From: Sporanaerobium hydrogeniformans
Lineage (GTDB): Bacteria > Bacillota > Clostridia > Lachnospirales > Cellulosilyticaceae
Length of the DNA stretch: 64,000 nucleotides
Reading direction: 5' to 3'
NCBI RefSeq assembly: GCF_002735925.1
Contig: NZ_PEDL01000001.1
Location: forward strand, 124,001-188,000
The translations under genes and the position numbers were made by a program. Position 1 is the stretch's first letter, and the number at the start of each line of letters is the position of its first letter. Under the pieces are notes generated by a model that was not told the DNA's origin, ran no database searches, and was given only the letters and a program-made list of their open reading frames with translations. Shown piece by piece: positions 8,343 through 16,973 of this stretch.

Positions 8343-9554
8343 ATGAAATACGTAGTTATACTGATGGATGGTATGGCAGACGAACCAATAGAAGCATTAG
8401 GTGGGATAACACCTTTAGAATATGCAAACACAGAAACAATAGATGCATTAGCACCTTATAGTCACATTGGAATGGTACATACTATTCCAGAAGGCTGTGC
8501 AAAAGGGAGTGACACAGCTAATCTATCGGTTCTTGGCTATCATCCTAAAAAATATTATTTTGGAAGAAGCCCACTTGAAGCATTAAGTATGGGCATCACA
8601 TTAAAGGATACAGATATCACTTTTCGTACCAATGTAGTAACATTAAGTGAAGAAGAAGATTATGAACAAAAACGTATATTAGACCATAGTGCAGATGAAA
8701 TTACAACGGAAGAAGCAAAGGAACTCATAGAAGCAGTACAAGAGGCTTTTGGAGATAAAGAGAAAACCTTTTATCCAGGTGTAAGCTATAGACATCTTTT
8801 AGTATGGGATAAGGGAAGTAAAGCAGTGAATTTAACACCACCTCATGATATTTTAGAAAAGTGCATAGCTGAGTATAAACCTCAAGGAGATTATAGTGAA
8901 GAGATTTGGGAGATGATGAAAAAAAGCTATGAGATTCTCAATCATCATCCAATAAATGAGAAAAGAAGAGAAAAGGGTCTAAAGCCTGCTAATAGTATTT
9001 GGATCTGGGGAGAAGGAAGTAAGCCGCAGCTTCCAGATTTTAAGGAAAAATATCAGGTAGAAGGGGCTGTTATTTCAGCTGTTGACCTCATTAAGGGGAT
9101 TGGCATTGGAGCAGGGATGACTTCTATTGATGTAGAGGGAGCTACTGGTAATGTTCATACCAATTATGATGGAAAAGCTCAGGCAGCTATTAAATGGCTC
9201 ATTGATGAGGATAAGGACTTTGTATATGTCCATTTAGAAGGACCAGATGAATGTGGTCATCGTAATGAATTAGAAAATAAGATAAAAGCTATTGAGCTGA
9301 TTGATAGTAAAGTAATTAAGCCTATTCAAGCAGCTTTAGATGCTAAAAATTTAGAATATAAATTGTTAGTGGTACCCGATCACCCTACACCACTTCGTTT
9401 AAGGACACACACAGATGATCCTGTGCCTTATATGATTTATGAAAGTGGTGCCTCTCTAATTAATAAAGCTAATTGTTATACCGAACGTTTTGCTAAAGCA
9501 ACAGGCAAGATGCTAGAAGAAGGTTATACTTTAATGGATTTATTCTTAAAGTAG
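8343..9554 (+). CDS. apgM: Cofactor-independent phosphoglycerate mutase, archaeal type (possible homoserine kinase-like role)
   Basis: Alkaline-phosphatase-superfamily enzyme of the archaeal-type phosphoglycerate mutase family, 403 residues. Visible family motifs are LMDGMADEP at the N-terminus (metal ligand Asp), GSDTANLSVLGY (phosphoacceptor loop), HLEGPDECGHR and DHPTPLRLRTHTDDPVP (metal ligands). It begins 11 bp after hom and is followed by lysC, so its setting is amino acid biosynthesis, not glycolysis. Such apgM-like genes beside hom have been proposed elsewhere to act as an alternative homoserine kinase. Here a normal GHMP homoserine kinase (thrB) also lies nearby, so the true substrate is open. 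Family assignment is firm; role is uncertain. Confidence 0.88.
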   Translation: MKYVVILMDGMADEPIEALGGITPLEYANTETIDALAPYSHIGMVHTIPEGCAKGSDTANLSVLGYHPKKYYFGRSPLEALSMGITLKDTDITFRTNVVTLSEEEDYEQKRILDHSADEITTEEAKELIEAVQEAFGDKEKTFYPGVSYRHLLVWDKGSKAVNLTPPHDILEKCIAEYKPQGDYSEEIWEMMKKSYEILNHHPINEKRREKGLKPANSIWIWGEGSKPQLPDFKEKYQVEGAVISAVDLIKGIGIGAGMTSIDVEGATGNVHTNYDGKAQAAIKWLIDEDKDFVYVHLEGPDECGHRNELENKIKAIELIDSKVIKPIQAALDAKNLEYKLLVVPDHPTPLRLRTHTDDPVPYMIYESGASLINKANCYTERFAKATGKMLEEGYTLMDLFLK

Positions 9555-9615
9555 GTACTTAGTATGCAATTACTCTTATTATAACTTGTAACAATAAATT
9601 GAAGGAGGAGACAAT

Positions 9616-10824
9616 GTGTTAATTGTACAAAAATTTGGTGGTAGCTCTGTTGCCAATGCAGAAAGAGTCTACAATGTAGCCAAAAGAGTAGCTGAGACTT
9701 ACAAAAAAGGAAATGATGTAATTGTTGTGCTTTCTGCACAAGGAGATACAACAGATGATTTAATCGCTAAAGCAAAAGAAATTAGTAAAAATCCAAGTAA
9801 GCGTGAAATGGACATGTTACTTTCTACAGGAGAGCAACAATCTGTAGCCCTTATGGCTATGGCACTTACAGAACTTGGTTATCCTTGTGTTTCACTTAAT
9901 GCGTATCAAGTGGGAATGATGACAACTTCTGCCTATGGAAATGCAAGACTTAAAAAAATTAAACCCGATCGTATTCGTCGTGAATTAGATAGAAAAAACA
10001 TCGTCCTTGTAACAGGTTTCCAAGGCATGAATCGTTTTGATGATATTACAACGCTTGGTAGAGGCGGTTCAGATACAACAGCAGTAGCTATTGCAGCAGC
10101 TCTTCATGCAGATCAATGTGAGATCTATACAGATGTAGAGGGTGTTTACACAGCTGACCCACGTATTGTAAAAGAGGCAAGAAAGCTTAATGAGATTACT
10201 TATAATGAAATGTTAGAGCTAGCTTCTCTTGGAGCGAGAGTACTACATAATCGTTCTGTAGAACTAGCTAAAAAATACAATGTAGAGATGGTTGTTAGAT
10301 CAAGCTTAACTCAAGCAGAAGGAACCGTTGTTAAGGAGGTATGTAAAGTGGAAAGAATGTTAATTAGTGGTGTAGCAGGTGATGATGAGATTGCACGTGT
10401 ATCTTTAATTGGAATTGAAGACACACCAGGAAAAGCGTTTGATATTTTTGCAACACTTGCAAAGAAAAATATTAATGTAGATATTATTTTACAATCTATT
10501 GGTAGAGACAATACAAAAGATATTTCTTTTACTGTTCAAGATACAGCTCTTGAAGAAGTAAAAGCAGTTATTGAAGAAAATAAAGAGCGTTGGAATCTTA
10601 AAAAAGCAGATTATAATGAAAACTTAGCAAAAGTTTCGGTAGTGGGTGCAGGTATGGTAGCAAATGCAGGAGTTGCCTCTAAAATGTTTGAAGCCATGTA
10701 TGATTCACATATTAACATTCATATGATTTCAACTTCAGAAATTAAGATTTCTGTTTTAATTGATAAAAAAGAAATGCATAAAGCAATGAATGCGATTCAC
10801 GATAAATTTAACATTATTGATTAA
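9616..10824 (+). CDS. lysC: Aspartate kinase
   Basis: Phosphorylates aspartate, the first step to lysine, threonine and methionine. It is a monofunctional 402-residue enzyme with the N-terminal KFGGSSV motif (residues 6-12), the kinase domain with TLGRGGSDTTAVA and YTDVEGVYTADPR, and two C-terminal ACT domains (from about 265) for allosteric control. The start is GTG at 9616: AAGGAGG precedes it, while an ATG two bases earlier at 9614 reads ATG TGT TAA and stops at once. It lies 61 bp after apgM in the aspartate-family cluster. A 164-bp gap without a clear terminator separates it from thrB. Confidence 0.96.
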   Translation: MLIVQKFGGSSVANAERVYNVAKRVAETYKKGNDVIVVLSAQGDTTDDLIAKAKEISKNPSKREMDMLLSTGEQQSVALMAMALTELGYPCVSLNAYQVGMMTTSAYGNARLKKIKPDRIRRELDRKNIVLVTGFQGMNRFDDITTLGRGGSDTTAVAIAAALHADQCEIYTDVEGVYTADPRIVKEARKLNEITYNEMLELASLGARVLHNRSVELAKKYNVEMVVRSSLTQAEGTVVKEVCKVERMLISGVAGDDEIARVSLIGIEDTPGKAFDIFATLAKKNINVDIILQSIGRDNTKDISFTVQDTALEEVKAVIEENKERWNLKKADYNENLAKVSVVGAGMVANAGVASKMFEAMYDSHINIHMISTSEIKISVLIDKKEMHKAMNAIHDKFNIID

Positions 10825-10988
10825 GGTAAGGAATAGTTTGGAATTAATGAAAGAAGTTTAATAAAGGGGTTTTCTCATAGCCACATTTTTAAGCACAAAG
10901 CTTTTGATGTCTTAAAGAAAAGGAAGAGAAAGCCTCTTTGATTTTTAATATAAAAGTAAGATATCTATAGGGAGAAAGGAAAAGGAAA

Positions 10989-11897
10989 ATGATAAAAGTA
11001 AAAGTACCTGCAACAACGGCAAATATGGGACCAGGTTTTGATAGTATAGGTATGGCACTTAGCCTTTATAATATTGTTTATGCAGAAGAAATTGAAAGAG
11101 GTCTTGAGATTATTATTCAAGATGGTAATCCGCATATTCCAAAAGATGAACGTAATTTGATTTATAAAACGATAGAACATTTTTATAAGGTTATTAATAA
11201 ACCGATACCGGGGATGCGTATTGTACAACAAGATAGTATTCCTCATACAAGGGGCTTAGGGAGTAGCGCCGCTTGTATTGTAGCAGGACTTCATATTGCC
11301 AATGCCATGAGTCAAAGCTTCTTTTCTAAAGAAGAACTTGTACAGATGGCAGCTCAGCTAGAGGGACATCCTGATAATACGACTCCTGCTTTATTAGGCG
11401 GTATGACTATTGGGGCAATGAATGAAGAAGATATGAAATATGTTAAGGTAAGGGTGCCAGAAAATATTCATTTTGCTGTAATGATTCCAGACTTTACTCT
11501 TTCCACGGAATTGGCACGTAGTGTACTACCTAAAGAAGTGAGCTTAAAGGATGCGGTGTTTAATGCATCACGGGCAGGACTATTAGCAGCTTCTATGATT
11601 ACAGGAGATGTAGAAAATCTAAGTTTAGCAATGGAAGATTGTTTGCATGAACCTTATCGTAGTAAGCTTATTCCACATATGGATGAAATATTAAAGACGG
11701 CTAAAATCCATGGAGCTAAAGGAGCCTATTTAAGTGGGGCAGGTCCAACTCTTATAGCAGTGGTGAAAAACGTTGTAGCCTTTAGACGTGAGATGGTTGA
11801 ATACTTAGCAGGACTTGAAAATAATTGGCAAGTTCAGATGCTTCAAGTGGATAATGAAGGCGCAAAGGTTTGGATCAATGAGGAACTTAGGTATTAG
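10989..11897 (+). CDS. thrB: Homoserine kinase (GHMP family)
   Basis: Makes O-phosphohomoserine, the last intermediate before threonine synthase. The 302-residue protein has VPATTANMGPGFDSIG at the N-terminus, the GHMP phosphate-binding loop HTRGLGSSAACIVAG (about residue 86), and the C-terminal motif GAKGAYLSGAGPT. GGAGAAAGGAAAAGG precedes the ATG. It lies 164 bp behind lysC and is followed by a clear terminator, so it is either the last gene of the cluster or has its own weak promoter. Threonine synthase is not in the window. Confidence 0.95.
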   Translation: MIKVKVPATTANMGPGFDSIGMALSLYNIVYAEEIERGLEIIIQDGNPHIPKDERNLIYKTIEHFYKVINKPIPGMRIVQQDSIPHTRGLGSSAACIVAGLHIANAMSQSFFSKEELVQMAAQLEGHPDNTTPALLGGMTIGAMNEEDMKYVKVRVPENIHFAVMIPDFTLSTELARSVLPKEVSLKDAVFNASRAGLLAASMITGDVENLSLAMEDCLHEPYRSKLIPHMDEILKTAKIHGAKGAYLSGAGPTLIAVVKNVVAFRREMVEYLAGLENNWQVQMLQVDNEGAKVWINEELRY

Positions 11898-11903
11898 ATA
11901 ATC

Positions 11904-11937
11904 AAAAAACAGATGCTGTAAAGGCGTCTGTTTTTTT
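11904..11937 (+). terminator. Terminator after thrB
   Basis: 10-bp stem (11907-11916 with 11924-11933, one G-T pair), 7-nt loop, seven-T tract. Closes the aspartate-family cluster. Confidence 0.85.
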
Positions 11938-12034
11938 GGAAGAATTTGTGATACACTAAAATAATGTTAACTTGGTGAATGGGGCTCAGATTGGAGTAAA
12001 AGCATCAAGAGTTTAAAAAGCAAGGAGAAAGCAA

Positions 12035-14170
12035 ATGGATATTGTACAAGTTTTGCAAGAGGAACTGAAAATAAAAAAAGGACAAGTGGAAAATACCATT
12101 AAACTTATTCAGGAAGGAAATACAATTCCTTTTATTGCACGTTATCGTAAAGAGTTAACTGGTGGATTAAATGATGAAGTTCTTCGTCAATTTGGGGAGC
12201 GTTTTGCTTATTTACAGAACTTAGAGGCACGTAAAGAGCAAGTGACAAAGAGTATTGAAGAACAGGGAAAAATGACAGAGGAGTTAAAGGCAGCTATTGA
12301 GAAAGCAACAACTGCAACGGAGGTAGAAGACCTTTATTTACCTTATCGTCCGAAAAAACGTACACGTGCTACGATTGCCAAGGAAAAAGGATTAGAGGAG
12401 CTAGCTAGAGCGATTAGGAACCAAAAAGAAAAACATATAGAAGCTTTAGCAGAAAGCTTTATTGCTGAGGAAAAGGGAGTCTCTACAGTAGAAGAAGCTT
12501 TAGCAGGAGCAAAGGATATTTTGGCTGAGGAGATTTCAGATGAAGCCAGTCTAAGGGGGGCTATTCGTAAGTTTACCTTTCAAAAAGGCTTATTGGTTTC
12601 TAAAGCCAAAGACGAAAAAGAAAAAACGGTTTATGATATGTACTATGATTACAGTGAAAAGCTAAGTACCATACCAGGGCATCGTATTTTAGCCATTAAT
12701 CGTGGTGAAAAGGAAAAGGCACTTTCTGTAAAAATTGAAGCGCCCATTGATGAAATCCTTACCTATATGGATAAAAAGGTGATTTACAAAGAGAGTACCA
12801 CAAGAGCTTTACTTGAAGAGGTACTTCAAGATAGCTATAAAAGACTTATTGCACCAGCAGTGGAAAGGGATATCCGTAGTGAGCTTTCAGAAAAAGCAGA
12901 AGAAGGTGCCTTAGAAGTATTTAAAAAGAACCTCTATCAACTTCTTATGCAGGCACCTATTAAAGGGCATAATGTAATGGGAGTAGACCCTGCCTATCGT
13001 ACAGGGTGTAAAATTGCAGTAGTGGATAGTACAGGTAAAAAGCTTGCCAAAACAGTTGTTTTCCCAACACCACCTCAAAATAAAACAGAGGAAGCCAAGG
13101 AGACGTTAAAAAAACTTATTGAAGGATATAACGTAGATCTTTTATCTATTGGAAATGGAACGGCTTCAAGAGAGACTGAGAAGTTTGTAGCAGAGATGCT
13201 TAAAGAAATCCCAAGACCGATTCACTATGTGATTGTCAATGAAGCAGGAGCTTCTGTTTACTCCGCTTCGAAGTTAGCAACAGAGGAGTTCCCTCATGAT
13301 GATGTAGGTGTGAGAAGTGCGGTGTCTATTGCAAGGCGCCTTCAAGACCCTCTTGCTGAATTAGTTAAAATTGATCCTAAAGCCATTGGAGTAGGGCAAT
13401 ATCAGCATGATATGAACCAAAAACGTCTCGAAGAAAGCTTAGGTGGTGTGGTAGAAGGGGCTGTAAATGAGGTAGGAGTAGATATTAACACAGCATCTGC
13501 TTCCCTTCTTCAATATGTAGCGGGAATTAAGAAAACTGTCTCTCAAAATATTGTGGCTTATCGTGAAGAAGTAGGTAAGTTTAGTAGTCGGGCGGAGATT
13601 AAAAAGGTAAAAGGCTTAGGACCTAAGGTATTTGAACAATGTGCAGGCTTCTTGCGTATTACAGATGGTAAAAATTTCTTAGATGCCACGGGTGTTCACC
13701 CTGAATCTTATGAGGTAGCTAAAAGCTTAATTGAAAAATGTGGTTATACGAAAGAAGATTTGAAGAAACGTCAATTTACAGGAATTAGTCAAAAAATAGA
13801 TGATGTAGAAAAGCTTGCTAAAGAATTAGACACAGGAGTCCCTACACTACAAGATATTATTAAAGAACTAGAAAAACCAGGACGTGACCCTCGTGAAGAT
13901 ATGCCGAAACCAATCCTACACAGTGAAGTATTAGAAATGAAAGATTTAAAGGTAGGCATGAAGCTGAAAGGAACAGTAAGAAATATTGTAGATTTTGGTG
14001 CTTTTGTAGATATCGGTGTACATCAAGATGGCCTTGTACATCTTTCTCAAATGAGTCATAAGTTTATTAAACATCCTTTAGAAGTGGTAAAGGTAGGAGA
14101 TATTGTAGAAGTTTCTATCCTTAGTGTAGACATGGAGAAGAATAAAATTGCTTTAAGTATGAAGCAATAA
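12035..14170 (+). CDS. tex: Tex family RNA-binding transcription accessory protein
   Basis: Conserved cytoplasmic nucleic-acid-binding protein of 711 residues, close to the usual family length. Domains in order: Tex N-terminal helical region (1-about 300), YqgF/RNase H-like domain (from about residue 320, VMGVDPAYRTGCKIAVVD), helix-hairpin-helix pair (about 485-560, VKGLGPKVFEQCAGF), and a C-terminal S1 domain (about 640-711, GTVRNIVDFGAFVDIG). CAAGGAG precedes the ATG at 12035. It stands alone between the thrB terminator and the FMN riboswitch. The precise cellular role of Tex is still unclear. Confidence 0.95.
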   Translation: MDIVQVLQEELKIKKGQVENTIKLIQEGNTIPFIARYRKELTGGLNDEVLRQFGERFAYLQNLEARKEQVTKSIEEQGKMTEELKAAIEKATTATEVEDLYLPYRPKKRTRATIAKEKGLEELARAIRNQKEKHIEALAESFIAEEKGVSTVEEALAGAKDILAEEISDEASLRGAIRKFTFQKGLLVSKAKDEKEKTVYDMYYDYSEKLSTIPGHRILAINRGEKEKALSVKIEAPIDEILTYMDKKVIYKESTTRALLEEVLQDSYKRLIAPAVERDIRSELSEKAEEGALEVFKKNLYQLLMQAPIKGHNVMGVDPAYRTGCKIAVVDSTGKKLAKTVVFPTPPQNKTEEAKETLKKLIEGYNVDLLSIGNGTASRETEKFVAEMLKEIPRPIHYVIVNEAGASVYSASKLATEEFPHDDVGVRSAVSIARRLQDPLAELVKIDPKAIGVGQYQHDMNQKRLEESLGGVVEGAVNEVGVDINTASASLLQYVAGIKKTVSQNIVAYREEVGKFSSRAEIKKVKGLGPKVFEQCAGFLRITDGKNFLDATGVHPESYEVAKSLIEKCGYTKEDLKKRQFTGISQKIDDVEKLAKELDTGVPTLQDIIKELEKPGRDPREDMPKPILHSEVLEMKDLKVGMKLKGTVRNIVDFGAFVDIGVHQDGLVHLSQMSHKFIKHPLEVVKVGDIVEVSILSVDMEKNKIALSMKQ

Positions 14171-14245
14171 ATTGCCATTATTTAAGGTTGAATTTTCTAA
14201 CTACAGGGTGTATACTTTGGATAAGTGAATAAAAAAGTTAATCGC

Positions 14246-14366
14246 ATTCTTCGGGGCAGGGTGAAATTCCCGACCGGCGGTGATAGTCCGCGACTGAGGC
14301 CAAATGGCTTCATTGATTTGGTGAAATTCCAAAACCGACAGTAGAGTCTGGATGGTAGAAGAGTTG
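14246..14366 (+). promoter_or_regulatory. FMN riboswitch (RFN element)
   Basis: Contains the conserved RFN segments in order: TCTTCGGGGCAGGGTGAAATT, CCGACCGGCGGTGATAGTCC (14270-14289), GGTGAAATTCCAAAACCGACAGT, and CTGGATGGTAGAAGA, closing a P1 helix with the 5' side. It sits directly ahead of a terminator and ribU, the classic arrangement for repressing riboflavin import when FMN is plentiful. Confidence 0.96.
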
Positions 14367-14407
14367 TAATTTATGAAGTAGGGTCTTTTTACTTACGCCT
14401 AAATTAG

Positions 14408-14440
14408 AGCAATCCACGAAGAAGAGTGGATTGCTTTTTT
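14408..14440 (+). terminator. Riboswitch-controlled terminator ahead of ribU
   Basis: Perfect 10-bp stem AGCAATCCAC/GTGGATTGCT (14408-14417, 14426-14435), 8-nt loop, T6. It lies between the FMN aptamer and the ribU ribosome site and is the probable expression platform. Confidence 0.88.
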
Positions 14441-14476
14441 GATATTCACATAATCTATTATTTAGGAGGAGTAAAA

Positions 14477-15043
14477 ATGAAAAAAAATGCAAAACAATTA
14501 ACTTCTATGGCGGTGCTCATTGCCCTGTCTATTGTACTGGTGTATCTCATTCACTTTCCTATTTTTCCCATGGCACCTTTCCTTGAATACGATCCAGCAG
14601 ATATTCCTATTTTAATTGGAACCTTTGTATATGGTCCTGTTGCAGGACTAGTGATTACGATTATTGCAGCGATTATTCAGGGTACAACTGTAAGTGCAGG
14701 AAGTGGCTGGATTGGTATACTTATGCATGTCTTTGCAACGGGAAGCTTTGTATTAGTGGCTGGAACAATTTATAAAAAACAGCATACTAAAAAAGGTGCT
14801 ATTATAGCATTAATAGCAGGCAGTATTACCATGACTGTTACGATGGTGCTGTGGAATTTAGTCTTTACACCTTTATTTTTAGGAATGCCTTTAGAGGCAG
14901 TTTTGCCCTTATTAGTACCAGCTATTATTCCTTTTAACTTATTAAAAGCGAGTGTTAACGGAGCAGTAAGTTATCTTCTTTATAAACGTATAAAAAGCTT
15001 TCTTGTTGCACCCCATCAAGAATTATCTACAATTAAAGAATAG
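14477..15043 (+). CDS. ribU: Riboflavin ECF transporter S component
   Basis: Membrane substrate-binding subunit that captures riboflavin and works with a shared ECF ATPase/transmembrane module encoded elsewhere. The 188-residue protein has five or six hydrophobic segments and the RibU-typical early motif LEYDPADIPILIGTFVYGP. The ATG at 14477 follows TTTAGGAGGAG. The longer open frame reaching back to 14426 would begin inside the terminator stem and is rejected. Expression is controlled by the FMN riboswitch immediately upstream, which supports riboflavin as substrate. A strong terminator follows. Confidence 0.95.
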   Translation: MKKNAKQLTSMAVLIALSIVLVYLIHFPIFPMAPFLEYDPADIPILIGTFVYGPVAGLVITIIAAIIQGTTVSAGSGWIGILMHVFATGSFVLVAGTIYKKQHTKKGAIIALIAGSITMTVTMVLWNLVFTPLFLGMPLEAVLPLLVPAIIPFNLLKASVNGAVSYLLYKRIKSFLVAPHQELSTIKE

Positions 15044-15050
15044 TGAATAC

Positions 15051-15095
15051 AAAAATAACTGTGAGTCCAAGATTAAGGATTTACAGTTATTTTTT
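15051..15095 (+). terminator. Terminator after ribU
   Basis: 18-bp stem containing two G-T pairs (15051-15068 with 15077-15094), short loop, T-rich 3' arm. Confidence 0.8.
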
Positions 15096-15255
15096 AGGGT
15101 ATTAAATACAAACTAATAGGAAAATAGTTGTCTATTAAAGGGAGCAAGTTATAATTGAGAAGTGAATAGGAAAAAGCATACAGTATAAAGAATAGTATTT
15201 CGGCAATATTTATAAGATAAAATAGGGAGAGAGAGCAGGGGAGAAGGGAAAGAGG

Positions 15256-15284
15256 TTGAAAGTTTAAAAGCCTCGTATTAAAAT
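15256..15284 (+). promoter_or_regulatory. Sigma-A promoter of tsaE-tsaB-rimI
   Basis: TTGAAA (15256-15261), 17-bp spacer, TAAAAT (15279-15284), 34 bp before the tsaE start. Confidence 0.65.
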
Positions 15285-15318
15285 AGGTTAATAGGTAAAA
15301 ATAAGAGAGGGTCAAAAG

Positions 15319-15738
15319 ATGCGCATTTATGAAAGTCTATCAGAAGAGCAAACTTATCAAATAGGATATGAAATAGGGAATAAAGCTAAGGTAGGGGATG
15401 TTTATTGTCTCATTGGTGATTTAGGTGTAGGTAAAACAGTATTTTCTAAAGGTTTTGCCAGTGGCCTTCAAATTACAGAGCCTATAACCAGTCCGACCTT
15501 TACGATTGTACAAGAATATGAGGGGAGTATGCCTCTTTATCACTTTGATATGTATCGTATCGAAGACATAGATGAACTTGAAATGATTGGTTATGAAGAT
15601 TATTTCTTAGGACAAGGGGTTTGTTTAGTGGAATGGGCTAATAATGTAGAAGAAGTAATTCCAAAGGAAGCCAAGTGGATTACAATTGAAAAAGATTTAG
15701 AAAAAGGCTTTGATTATAGAAAAATTACAATAAAGTAG
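15319..15738 (+). CDS. tsaE: tRNA threonylcarbamoyladenosine biosynthesis ATPase TsaE
   Basis: ATPase needed to form the t6A modification at position 37 of ANN-decoding tRNAs, acting with TsaB and TsaD. The 139-residue protein has Walker A GDLGVGKT (about 33-40), the SPTFTIVQEYEG segment and the YHFDMYRIED motif. AGAGAGGGTC precedes the ATG. Its TAG stop is immediately followed by tsaB, making a compact tsaE-tsaB-rimI operon as in many Firmicutes. TsaD and TsaC are not in the window. Confidence 0.96.
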   Translation: MRIYESLSEEQTYQIGYEIGNKAKVGDVYCLIGDLGVGKTVFSKGFASGLQITEPITSPTFTIVQEYEGSMPLYHFDMYRIEDIDELEMIGYEDYFLGQGVCLVEWANNVEEVIPKEAKWITIEKDLEKGFDYRKITIK

Positions 15739-15747
15739 GTGCAGGAG

Positions 15748-16458
15748 ATGAACATATTAGCAATAGATGCCTCAGGTATTGCTGGAAGCGTAGCATATAT
15801 TAAAGAGAATCGTCTAGTAGGAGAATATTATATTTGTCATAAATTAACCCATTCGGAAACAATTATGCCTATGCTTGAACATATGAAAAATATACTCGGT
15901 ATAGATTTAGAAGCCTTAGATGCTATTGGTGTAACGAGTGGACCTGGCTCTTTTACAGGATTACGTATCGGTGTAACCACAGCTAAAGCATTAGCCCTTG
16001 CACTTGATATTCCAGTTGTAGGTATACCTACCCTAGATGCGTTAGCCTATAACTTGGTAGAAACAGAACATTTGATTTGTCCGATGATGGATGCAAGGCG
16101 TAATCAAGTTTATACTGCTCTTTATAAATGGGAAGGAAAACAACTTAAAAGGTTAACAGATTATCTAGCTATTGACTGTGATGAATTTATAGAGACTTAT
16201 TTACAAGATGAAAAGGCAGTGATTTTCTTAGGAGATGGCGTTTGGAATTATAAAGAAAAGCTTCAAAGTGTTTTAGGTGAAAAAGCCCACTTTGCACCAA
16301 GTTATCTCAATCTTCAACGTGCTAGTACCCTTGCACAAGTGGCATGTGAAAGCTATGCACGTGGTGAAGCAGTAGAAGCATCAGTTTTTGTACCGATGTA
16401 TTTACGCAAATCTCAAGCAGAGCGTGAACGTGAGGAGAAAGAGAAAAATGAAGCCTAG
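15748..16458 (+). CDS. tsaB: tRNA threonylcarbamoyladenosine biosynthesis protein TsaB
   Basis: Inactive-paralogue partner of TsaD in t6A synthesis, 236 residues from the ATG at 15748. That start gives the conserved N-terminus MNILAIDASG; a GTG nine bases earlier adds three residues and has no better ribosome site. The family motif GVTSGPGSFTGLRIGV is present near residue 70. Its 3' end overlaps the rimI start by 11 bp, so the two are translationally coupled. Function follows from the family and the tsaE neighbour. Confidence 0.95.
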   Translation: MNILAIDASGIAGSVAYIKENRLVGEYYICHKLTHSETIMPMLEHMKNILGIDLEALDAIGVTSGPGSFTGLRIGVTTAKALALALDIPVVGIPTLDALAYNLVETEHLICPMMDARRNQVYTALYKWEGKQLKRLTDYLAIDCDEFIETYLQDEKAVIFLGDGVWNYKEKLQSVLGEKAHFAPSYLNLQRASTLAQVACESYARGEAVEASVFVPMYLRKSQAEREREEKEKNEA

Positions 16459-16882
16459 ACCCATGCTTTTTAAAGATTTACCCCTCGTTTATGCGATTGA
16501 ATGTGAGAGTTTTAGTACGCCTTGGTCTTTAGAAGCATTGAAAGAGGAAATGTGTAATTCATTAGCCTATTATGTAGTTGTGGAAAAAGAAGGGCAAGTA
16601 GTGGGTTATGGTGGATTATGGGTAGTAGAAGGAGAAGGGGAAATTATCAATATAGGAGTAAGAAAAGCTTATAGGGGTCAAGGTATTGGCAAAAGTATAT
16701 TGGAGGAGTTAATAGCTTATGGTCAGCAGAAGGGTGCCTGTCAAATGACTTTGGAGGTAAGAGAAAGTAATGAGGTGGCACGATATATGTATACAAGCTT
16801 TGGTTTTCAAGTGATTGGTAAGCGAAAAGGATATTATAATGCGCCAAAGGAAGATGCCCTAATGATGCAGTTGCAACTTTAG
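16448..16882 (+). CDS. rimI: Ribosomal protein S18-alanine N-acetyltransferase
   Basis: GNAT acetyltransferase of 144 residues, the usual RimI length. It has the N-terminal segment FSTPWSLEAL, the acetyl-CoA loop YRGQGIGKSILEEL (about 75-90), and the C-terminal YNAPKEDALMM typical of RimI. I chose the ATG at 16448, preceded by GAGGAG; an upstream in-frame ATG at 16388 would add 20 residues translated from inside tsaB. Clustering with tsaE and tsaB is common. The exact protein substrate (S18 or another) is inferred from the family. Confidence 0.93.
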   Translation: MKPRPMLFKDLPLVYAIECESFSTPWSLEALKEEMCNSLAYYVVVEKEGQVVGYGGLWVVEGEGEIINIGVRKAYRGQGIGKSILEELIAYGQQKGACQMTLEVRESNEVARYMYTSFGFQVIGKRKGYYNAPKEDALMMQLQL

Positions 16883-16903
16883 TCGTTTTTGGTTTAAAAA
16901 CTT

Positions 16904-16912
16904 TGGTATAAT
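16904..16912 (+). promoter_or_regulatory. Extended -10 promoter of the Lon-family protease gene
   Basis: TGGTATAAT (TG at 16904-16905, TATAAT at 16907-16912) with no good -35 at 17 bp. The extended -10 probably compensates. Confidence 0.6.
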
Positions 16913-16973
16913 TTGTAGAGAATTGGGAAATTGTTCTAGCCCTTTTGAATATAGTAATAAAGGGGGGGATCAT

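Noticed and set aside
14426-14476. Extended start of ribU
   Set aside because: It would begin within the riboswitch terminator; the ATG at 14477 has AGGAGG.
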